From Molossus alvarezi (Eukaryota > Chordata > Mammalia > Chiroptera > Molossidae): 64,000 bases of DNA. The notes below the pieces were generated by a model. It made no database searches and had not been told where the DNA came from. It saw only the letters and a program-made list of their open reading frames with translations. The DNA is taken from positions 98,019,827 to 98,083,826 of the forward strand of contig CM073891.1 in the NCBI GenBank assembly GCA_037176705.1, in the 5' to 3' direction. Shown here piece after piece: positions 56,090-64,000 of the stretch (position 1 is its first letter; every line of letters begins with the position of its first letter). The translations under genes and the position numbers were made by a program.

Positions 56090-56385
56090 TCGCTAGGAAT
56101 GGCCTGAGCCTTGACTCCCCAAAGGATCCACAACCCAATCCTGAAGTTTTCTCTGAGAGCCCATCCCCAGCTGCCTTACTGCCTCTCCAACCCTACCTGT
56201 TCTGCGCAACCTGTCCATCCCTCTCCTCCTCTGTTGTCTTATCACTACTTGCTTATTTGTGTCCTTGACTCTTGCCCCACTAGAACGGGACTGCCTCGAG
56301 GGCAAGCTCTTGTCTCCTTGTGTATGTTGAAGGCTAGCACAATACTCAGCCAGTGTCTGTCGAGAGAATGGGTGCAGGGAAGCCA
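56090..56385 (+). mobile_element. L2 LINE 3'-end relic
   Basis: Sense L2: 'cttcgctaggaatggcctg', 'tgctttatttgtgtcc'-like text at 56250, then 'gcccc-actagaacgggactg' and 'ctcgagggcaagctcttgtc', ending 'agcacaatactcagccagtg'. Confidence 0.82.
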
Positions 56386-57474
56386 ATAGATCTCATGAAA
56401 CAAAAGCTTTGAACTCTTTTGTCTTTACAGTTGTTTTATTAGTAGTAGAAGAAATGATCCTTCTGTTTAATAAGCACTTATTTTGACTAAGTAAAGAGAT
56501 GTGGGAATAAAACGCACTTGCCTAGGGATCCTTTCACTCCGGGGTGGGGGGGCGATGAAAGGCGGCACCCGGAGGCTGCGACCGCGGGGTGCAATGTTTG
56601 TCCGTGGCTCAGGAGTGCCTGCCCTTTCCTGCACTCAGTTGGCCTTAGGGTTACTGAAGTGCAGATGTGGGGAATTAGCATTTGTGCCTCGCGTAGCCTT
56701 CCGTTTCACTTGATGATGATGATGTATAGATTAGTGCTTGTGTTAGAAATGGCACTGTTGATTTATGATCCTGTGCCTCACAAATTCACATTAGTTAGCA
56801 TCATTTCGCTTTTGAACCTGCAGCAATAGTTAAACGTGGCAGAATCACTGTAGAGCAGTAGGTGGCACAGAGGAGGGCGGTCGGAATGGAGGGTGGCAGA
56901 TGAATCCCTGAAGAGTTTTCCAAATAGCCCATCTCGCACCTTCACCTGACACCCATTCCATTTTGTTCCCCAGGTGAATCTGATCCTTCTCTCTCCCCTA
57001 GGTAACAATTTTCACCTTAACCTCTTTGCTCATCACTCCATTCTCCCAGGCTCTGGTGGAAACGGCGCGAACGAGGGGGGATAATGGGAGGGGTGGGGGA
57101 GTGCGCACCCTCTCCTATTTTTTTCAGTGCCTCCAAGTTCCTCATTATCCCATGCTGGGAGCGTCTCTACTTAAGTTTCCAAGTTTCCAGGATCCTCCTT
57201 AGCAACAAGTCCATATCCTGGCTGGTGTGTGGCAACTGCGGAACCCACATTGAGGTGTTTGGACATAAACACCTTCTAATCCACTATTAAGTCCTTCAGT
57301 TTGTGTTCTCATAACATTAACCATAATGAACTCTTCACACACTGATGTCAGTTTAATACGGTGCTTCCCCAGGAAGGGCCTAGTAATTTAGCGTTAATTA
57401 ATGATGACTTATTGCAAATTATGTTCCCGACTTTCTGATGCTCCTGGGTGACACGCACATCTTTCACATGAAAC
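56386..57474. other. Single-copy interval, candidate conserved block at the end
   Basis: No gene is seen. 57350-57440 is AT-rich with dense homeodomain/POU-type cores (tagcgttaattaatgatg, then cttattgcaaattatg), a composition typical of developmental enhancers. This is inference only. Confidence 0.3.
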
Positions 57475-57570
57475 CATAACATTATTACTTAGCATTCACA
57501 CAGCACTTCCCATGCTAAGAACACTCGGTAATTAAGTTAGCTGCATTGTCACTATTCTTCATGCTGATCC
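57475..57570 (-). mobile_element. MIR fragment
   Basis: Antisense MIR text 'attacttagcattcacacag' with cacttcccatgctaag. Confidence 0.5.
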
Positions 57571-57878
57571 TGTCATACGGGTTAGTGGAGGTGTCCCTCA
57601 TTATAGGTAAACTTGACACACTGAGTTTTAAACTTGCCAAATTGCTAACCTGGAGGAATTCCATTTATTTATCTCAGAGTCTAGAATGTGAGGTACTGGG
57701 GGCCTGGGGTCCATCAGGCGTTCAGTGGAGAGAGCCGCAAAGCACAAGGCTGCAGGTCAGCTCCATCAGGCACTTTATTTTATTGTGTCCATGTTTTACT
57801 TTATCTTTGTCATGATATAGACAGTAAACCAGAGTTCCTTGTTTCTCAGCGACACTCCGGTCCCTTCTGCACTTGTCA

Positions 57879-57899
57879 CCCCCCCCACACACACACACA
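57879..57899. repeat. Short C-run/(CA)n microsatellite
   Basis: cccccc followed by about seven ca units. Confidence 0.9.
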
Positions 57900-58090
57900 G
57901 TCATTCCCACCAGGTGTTTCAGATGTGCAGAATGAACGAACGTGGGAGTTGAATTCCAGGTGAGAAACCACCAGATCTTTTGATGTGATGGAAGGAACCA
58001 ATGGTAAAGGGGACCTCTGAGATACAAAAAAGGGCCACTAATTTGGACCATATTGCTAACAGATATGACCAAGTTCATACATACATTTTT

Positions 58091-58326
58091 TTTTTTTTTT
58101 TTAATCCTCACCCGAGGATATTTTTCCATTTTTTGTACAGATAGAGTGGGAGGGAGAGAGAGAGAAACATCAATGTGAAGGGACACATCGAGTGGCTGCC
58201 ACCCGCACGACCAACCAGGGCCAGGGACAAACTGCAACCGAGGTACGCGCCCTTAGCGGGAACCGAACCCGGGTCTCTCCGGACCGCAGGCCGACGCTCT
58301 AACCGCTGAGCCAAACTGGCCAGGGC
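58091..58326 (-). mobile_element. VES SINE, long-bodied subtype, young-looking
   Basis: Reversed SINE with a T18-like tail, 'tcctcacccgaggatattt' and a clean head 'accgctgagccaaactggcc'. The target duplication is catacatacattttt (58076-58090) against catgcatacattttt (58327-58341). Confidence 0.95.
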
Positions 58327-58341
58327 CATGCATACATTTTT

Positions 58342-59544
58342 GTTGTTAGACTTTTCAACGTATTTTAATGGGGTGGCGTTTTCAGAGAGAAACATCTTAA
58401 TGTCTTCTTGACCAAAATCATTTGGAACCAATGGGAATTGGCTTTATGCAGTGGATGTTAAAAATCAATATGGTTGCATCACAATATACTGTAGAGTAGG
58501 GGAGGGAAATTCGCTGGTTATTTTGTCCATTTTTAGGGTTGAAGAAGTTAAAGAATCAGGAGGTGAACAATGAGGCCAGCTTCAAAGAACAAGAAGAGAA
58601 GACTGGAGAGAAATCTTTGGTCATGTGATGTAGGATCCTTATTAATTTTCTCTCTACTTTCTGTCCCCTGCCTGCCAATGTCGCCCTTTTGTGCTGGACA
58701 CATTATATGTTCTGAAATATTAAACACATCCATTTGAAACAATATTTTGATTTCTTATAACTGATAAGAAGAGGGGAAATGAGGTTCCCCTCTGGCCAGA
58801 AAAAGGGCAATCTTTTCTCTTCATGGGAGAGAGATAAGCCCAGTCGATTTGTGGAGATGGTGTCAAAATTAAATTATTTCTCCAGAAACTTATATATATA
58901 TATGTATATAAAATCCAACTCGTCTTTCTTGGAGGAAGCGCTATTACCATCTTTCTTTTGTCCCCGTTCTGCAGCAAACTCCAGGACCTTAATTAATCCC
59001 TGCTCTTGATTTTATTGGTTCATTTCTGCCTTGTCCTTGTCTTGCTAGCCAACCTTATTTTAAAACAGAAATTGGCTCCCACAACAGACAGCTAAGAATT
59101 AATTTCAAGCTCAAATGTGAGTAGAACTCATATCAGAAACTTTTATTTATTATTCTTCAAATCCTGTATCAAAACCTTTTGATGAAGCCCAAGCAAACAC
59201 ATGACAGATTCAGATCATATTAGCAATTTGCACCTTCATGGAGGGTTTAGCAGAGCACCTTTGTTCTGATGTCTTTAAAAAAATCCATTTGTATAAGTTG
59301 GGAAATATAATCTTATTTGCATCTGGGGCTATGTCCCTGGGCCAGTAATGATGATAAATCAACTCAAGTTTCAAGCTGGCTGGTGGTGCTCAAAGCATCA
59401 AGTTCATCTGAAAGTGAAGGATGTGCCCTTATGGTGACTTCCACCTTCCCCACACACCGCCTTGCAGAAACTTCTAGGTGGAGAAGGGGCAGACCCACTG
59501 GGGACAGGAGGCAGTGTGGTAAATGCTCAGCAGAGGCAACTCCA
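58342..59544. other. Single-copy noncoding interval
   Basis: No gene is recognised. A (ta)n stretch lies at 58891-58911. 58985-59260 is AT-rich, repeat-free and could be conserved noncoding DNA. Confidence 0.35.
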
Positions 59545-59745
59545 GAGTCCAACTGTCCAAAATTTGAATTCTGACCTTCCACTTTCTAGATGTGTTAGGT
59601 CAGGCAAGTCACTTGACCTTGAGCATTAGCTTCCTTACCAGGAAAATGGGCATAATAATGCCCACCCTACAGGATTGTTGTAAAGATAAAATGAAATGAG
59701 ATGCTGTACTTGGGCAGTTGGCACAGGGAGAGCACTCAGTCAGTG
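59545..59745 (+). mobile_element. MIR SINE relic
   Basis: Well preserved sense MIR: 'aatttgaattctgaccttcc', 'gtcaggcaagtcacttgacc', 'aatgggcataataatgccc', 'attgttgtaaagataaaatg', ending 'agcactcagtcagtgg'. Confidence 0.9.
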
Positions 59746-60084
59746 GTCACATTTCTTGTCTTGAGATGTAGAGTTAAAATATGGCGAGAGGAACAGAGAT
59801 GAATAGACAGGTGGGAGGCATGGTAGCAGGTATGTGTGAACCAAGGACACGAGAAAGACTCACCAGCTGACATCTTGTTTGATATGCACTGAAGCACACA
59901 TGTTGAATCTCCATGCCATCCCCATCTACTAGGTTCATGGAAGAGTAATGAGACTCTTCTCTAGGTAAACCCGTGAGTGGGAGCAAGGGCTGTGAGCAGT
60001 GGACGAAGCTATGTACTTTTTTTGGTCACCAGCTGGTGAGTAGTAAAGCTGGAATTTGAATCCAGGTAATCTGACTCCAGAAAG

Positions 60085-60530
60085 ATGGTTCTCCACCTTG
60101 TCCACACACAAATGTCACCTGGGGCTCTTCTCAACATCCAGATGCCCAGGCTGAGGGAACCCCAGCCTGATCAACCAGAGCTTCTGGGGGTGGGACTCAG
60201 GCAGCAGTAGCTTTTACTTTTTTTTATCCTCACCCGAGGACATTTTTCCATTTTTTGTTCAGGTAGAGTGGGAGGGAGAGAGAGGAACAGAGAGAGAGAG
60301 AGAAACATTGATGTGAAAGGAACACATCGAGTGGCTGCCACCCACACAAACGACCAGGGCTGAGGACAAACTGCAACCGAGGTACGTGCCCTTAGCGGGA
60401 ACCGAACCCGGGTCTCTCCAGACCGCAGGCCGACGCTCTAACCGCTGAGCCAAACCGGCCAGGGCAGCAGTAGCTTTTAAAGTCTCCAAATGATGACTGT
60501 GTGCAGCAAGGCTGAGAGAAACTGCTCTAG
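60085..60530 (+). mobile_element. MER5-group hAT relic split by a VES SINE
   Basis: Left part 'ggttctccaccttgtccac' ... 'gcttctgggggtgggactca'. Right part after the SINE: 'aaagtctccaaatgatgac' ... 'ctgagagaaactg'. Same family as the piece at 42360 (ttggctgtacattag). Confidence 0.7.
60217..60463 (-). mobile_element. VES SINE, long-bodied subtype with perfect duplication
   Basis: Reversed SINE from 'atcctcacccgaggacattt' to 'gagccaaaccggccaggg'. An exact 16-bp target duplication gcagcagtagctttta lies at 60201-60216 and 60464-60479. The well-kept head and exact duplication point to a young copy. Confidence 0.96.
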
Positions 60531-60536
60531 AGCTTA

Positions 60537-60722
60537 ACAGTGGTTTTCAGAGTGTGGTCCCTGAACCAGCAGCATCACCTACGAAATTGGGAAAAATGCA
60601 CAGTATTGTGTTCCACCCCAGACCTTCTGAATCAGACACTCTGGGGTGGGGCTCAGCAGTCTGTGCTTTCACAGGCCCCCCAGGGGATTCTGCTTCCTGC
60701 TAGTTTGAGAACCACTGTTCCA
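60537..60722 (+). mobile_element. Complete MER5A-like hAT MITE
   Basis: Runs from acagtggttttcagagtg to gtttgagaaccactgt with terminal inverted repeats CAGTGGTT/AACCACTG. Inner text 'accccagaccttctgaatca' and 'ggggtggggctcagcagtc' matches the MER5A pattern. Non-coding. Confidence 0.85.
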
Positions 60723-60837
60723 GAGCTGTGCTTCTTTAACTACAGCGCGCCTGTGAATCACCCAGCGATCCAGCCATTCAATGAGTCTGGAGTGAGAGCA
60801 GAGCTTTTGAAATGGTGATACAGATGTTGCTTGTGCA

Positions 60838-61000
60838 CTGATCATGTTTGAGTATCACCTGGGATGTTTATTAACATGCAAATTCTTTGTCCCCCCACCC
60901 CAAACCCCTACTTCAGACCTGCTGGATTCTATTCTCCAAGGATGGGATCAGGCAGTGTACATTTAAACAAACAGCAGGGGGACTTTTAAAAAATGTCCTG
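60838..61000 (-). mobile_element. MER5-like hAT fragment
   Basis: 'gtttgagtatcacctggga' followed by 'ttattaacatgcaaattc' is related to MER5-type sequence; the terminus is missing. Confidence 0.5.
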
Positions 61001-61854
61001 GTAAGTGTGAGAGCTTATGTTCCCAAGGGGCTGATCATAAAGGTACCTGGATTTCTCCAGCATGTCCCTTTCAATCCACAGGGCTGGCCAGCTAGCCAGG
61101 CAGGGTCTGAACAGTAGGCCTTTTGTGCTGTACCTTAAAAAAAAAAAGACACCAGCAACAGAAGCCCTCAGGCTGTTGTCAGCACATCTCTAGCTAAGAA
61201 CTACATCTTAATATGTCTACAGGCTGCAGAGCAGGGCTGTATTAGTCCCCTGGTCCTTGACACTGTCCTTGGGCCCTGGCGCCAAACATATAACTCTCTT
61301 TCCCCCTTTGAATTTGTGGTGACTGTTGGCCTGACCAACCATCACATTGGCCCAGCAACCTTGGGCCGGCCCATAAATCAGCAGGTGGGGGACAGGCATG
61401 ACTCTCCTTGGGTGCACAGTGAGCTGCTGTGCCACAGAAGTAGCCAGCCGTTTCAGCTTGATGAGCACAGAACCCTGGAAACCCAAAGAGCTGGCTTCCA
61501 GTTCAATTGAGGAAGAATTGTTTACATGGGTAGAGTGCCTACTTAGAAACAGGCTCTTCATAGGTAGTCAGTCTTACTTTGGGGGGCACAAAACTGTTCT
61601 TGAGCCCAGGCTCCTGGAAGTGCTGTAACCTTGGGGGTGGGCAGGGTGGGCAGGACCAGCTCTGGCCAACAGAATACATACAGGAGGGGCCCAGGAATAA
61701 CTATACTCCCATCCCTCCAACCATGTCCCCTCAAATACATCAAGCTTAGCAAGGACTTTGGAACTTCACCCTTTGTTATTTCTTTCTTTATATCTCATGG
61801 GCTTTTTGAAAATAGAATCTTCTCTGAAAATCTGAGATATAGATCATCTTGAGC
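61001..61854. other. Single-copy noncoding interval
   Basis: No repeat or gene is recognised. An A-run (61136-61147) may be the tail of an unrecognised retroelement. Confidence 0.3.
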
Positions 61855-62005
61855 TGTTTCCTCACCTCTGAAATGGGCCATCCTCATTTAGACTGAAGTA
61901 AAGATTAAGTAGTTAATATATTAAAAGAAAAACAGTTGAAAGATGGCCTGGTGCAGAGCAAAGGCTATGTAAATGTTAGCAGCTATTGTTATTATTACCA
62001 GGTAA
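61855..62005 (+). mobile_element. MIR SINE relic
   Basis: Sense MIR: 'tcctcacctctgaaatgggc', 'taaagattaagtagttaat', then 'aatgttagcagctattgtta'. Confidence 0.75.
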
Positions 62006-62061
62006 GGTATAAAACAGATATTTTTTTGAGGGGAGGTATGTTACTTGCTTTTCTTCTAGAT

Positions 62062-62524
62062 CAGCGATTTTCCAACTTTTTCATCTCATGGCACACATAA
62101 ACTACTAAAATTCTGCAGCACACCAAAAAAGATGTTATATTTTTTGCCAATCTGACAAAAAAAGTATAATTTTGATTGATTAACAAAAAAATAAATAGTG
62201 ATCACCTACTCGCTTTGCTTCAAAGTGACTTTAAAAAAAAACACCAGATTTCCTATACTTGCATATAAGGATTTCTGGTACCAAGAATTAACCAATCAGA
62301 CACAACCTTATTATGCAGTGTGACAAATAAGATGCAACTCTATTATATGATTTATATATTTATAGTTCAAGACAGGGCACTCACACCATACTGTCATTGT
62401 GTTGGCTGTTGTCATTTTTTGTAAAATTTGGCAATCTAAGAGAAAATTGGTCAGTGCTCTTGACTAAATAGTCAGGTATTGCATGTTTTAAAAATTCTTG
62501 TGGCACACTGGTTGAACACCACTG
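62062..62524. mobile_element. hAT-type MITE (463 bp) with 8-bp target duplication
   Basis: Flanked by identical 8-bp ttctagat at 62054-62061 and 62525-62532, the hallmark length for hAT transposons. The ends are cagcgattttccaac and, inverted, cagtggtgttcaac, a short imperfect terminal repeat of hAT type. The interior is AT-rich, with 'ctcatggcacacataaac' near the left end and 'cttgtggcacactgg' near the right. No transposase frame, so it was mobilised by an enzyme supplied elsewhere. Confidence 0.85.
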
Positions 62525-62532
62525 TTCTAGAT

Positions 62533-64000
62533 CATTGCTAAACATGTCACCAGGTAGATATCCCGAGGCTTACAGTTTCCAAGCCATTATGATCACAAAG
62601 AAGCTAGATGCAGGGAGAAGAGGTAATTAAATAACATGGGAACATTTCTTCCATCCTGAAGCGTGAGGGTCTCTGATATCCCTGTTGTCTAGAAAACAGT
62701 GCCTAACATGATAACACAAACTTACCTAGGAATCCAATTTCACAGATGATCAGAAATGACCAACTGGTTGACCTGAACTTTAATGACCCCTGGCAAAACA
62801 ACCTCAGACAGCCCTGCAGGGCTGCAGGCACCTGGCATTGCTGGGGTGGCCCTTTACGATGTGGAACAAGGCCTCCTCCTGCTCATTCTGTTCCAAGGCT
62901 TCTGGATGGAATAACAGTTATCAACAAGCCATTTTAAGGGTCTCCTTAATGAAGTACAATGAAACAGAAGGGACCCAGATGTGTCTGTAGCGAGGATAGG
63001 TTTCCTATACTGTCCTCACCTGAGACACAGAGGACTGCAGATCTCACAAGCCAAGTTTCTGCTCTCCCTCTCCAGAGCTAGCCTGTCCAGGACCCCTGAC
63101 CTCAAAGCTGCTCTCGGGGGCCCATGCTTTGGCTTCAAAGGTGCTGTTATGGTTGGCTGGGCACCAGGATGCGTTGTGCAGGGCAGGAAACAGTGGGATA
63201 GGCATGTAATGCAGGCAGCTGGAGGCACTGGCTGGGAGCTGGTATTCGTAGGCAGCATGTGAACCGCATGTCGTACCTCCTGTGGACTCATACACACTGA
63301 ATATGCTTATACATTTGCAGAGCTCATTTGGTTTGCTTCTCTGTTGGTCATAATTTTATCTGGCTCCTTCCACCTACCCCCCTCTCTCTGCTCTCCATCC
63401 GACACTATCGCCCACACACTGCTCTGGGATCCCGGAGAGGCAGAAGATGGAAATGAAATGGGACTCAGAAGCAGGTGAGCCTTTGTGACAGCGTTTGCAT
63501 TGACCTTTGATCTCATGTAACCTGGGGAGGGAGGATAGGCATTCTCCCCATTTCTACCCACTGTCCAATTATATTTATGGGGAAACTGAAAATTAGCAAG
63601 GTGAAGTGACTTTACCTAAGGTCACTGTTTGGATCCTGACTGATACAAGTCATTAATAATATGATTACCAGGACAATATCTGTTTCTTACTCATGAACCC
63701 TGTCTACCTGAGCTTGGTGTAAGTACCTCATGGGTGGGCCTAGGGATTTCCAAGATACTTGCTTGTTGATTGAAAAATTACAGCTTTGTTATTTTCTTAT
63801 GTTTTTCTGATTTTATATTGTTAGCTGTTGGGTAAGAGAGAAGACGTACATTGGGATATGAAGACGGAGGGTTTTACTGGAAATCGAAAAGCTTGAGGCT
63901 TGACCTTTTCTCATCGAAGGCAGGCTCTGGAGAAGGCCTAAAAGACTCCAGGGTAGGCTGAACACTGTTCTTCTGTGATTCTATGGGGCCTGTCTCCTTG
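62533..64000. other. Single-copy interval with a MIR fragment
   Basis: 63570-63650 is antisense MIR ('ggggaaactgaaaattagc', 'acctaaggtcactg'). The rest shows no gene or clear repeat. Overlapping frames on both strands at 62981-63297 are mutually exclusive and unsupported. Confidence 0.4.

Overview
This is mammalian nuclear DNA, most likely from a microbat. The main evidence is about two dozen copies of a tRNA-derived SINE whose heads carry the A and B box sequence of the bat VES family (TGGCTCAGNGGTTAGAGCG and GGTTCGATTCC types). They sit beside LINE-1 elements and a background of old eutherian repeats (MIR, L2, L1M, MER5, MLT1). The family assignment comes from memory of the consensus, not from a search. 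No intact protein-coding gene, rRNA or functional tRNA gene is visible. The long open frames are either L1 remnants or by-products of skewed composition, such as a purine-rich block at 5.5-5.9 kb. The window therefore looks intergenic or intronic. About three quarters of the interspersed VES and L1 copies point to the minus strand, which is weakly consistent with an intron of a plus-strand gene. Layout: 0-8.5 kb is mostly single-copy sequence with two VES SINEs, a short L1 3' end, a MIR, two microsatellites and the purine-rich block. 8.5-17.6 kb is one old minus-strand L1M element into which at least four younger insertions have landed: a VES SINE, a rearranged young L1 flanked by a 17-bp duplication, a processed pseudogene of FAM32A, and a VES SINE inside the pseudogene insertion. 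17.6-20.3 kb holds a SINE, a Tigger-like DNA transposon end, a CA microsatellite and an L2/MIR relic. 20.3-27.1 kb is a nearly full-length but dead L1 carrying four SINE insertions, one of them only a tRNA head plus poly(A). 27.1-33 kb is mainly single-copy with MIRs. 33.0-35.7 kb is a 5'-truncated L1 whose reverse transcriptase catalytic motif is altered. 36-42 kb is SINE-rich, with an internally deleted L1 ending in a compound microsatellite, a mariner-type MITE and a SINE inserted in another SINE's tail. 42.4-52 kb is dominated by pieces of old L1M, including a small L1 with a twin-priming style inversion. 52-64 kb is mostly single-copy, with an MLT1-type LTR, an L2, several MIRs, a cluster of MER5-group hAT relics and a complete hAT-type MITE with an 8-bp target duplication. 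There are no genes working together here. The biological content is a record of successive retrotransposon and DNA transposon insertions whose relative order can be read from nesting and target-site duplications. A few AT-rich single-copy stretches are plausible conserved noncoding DNA, but that cannot be tested from one sequence.
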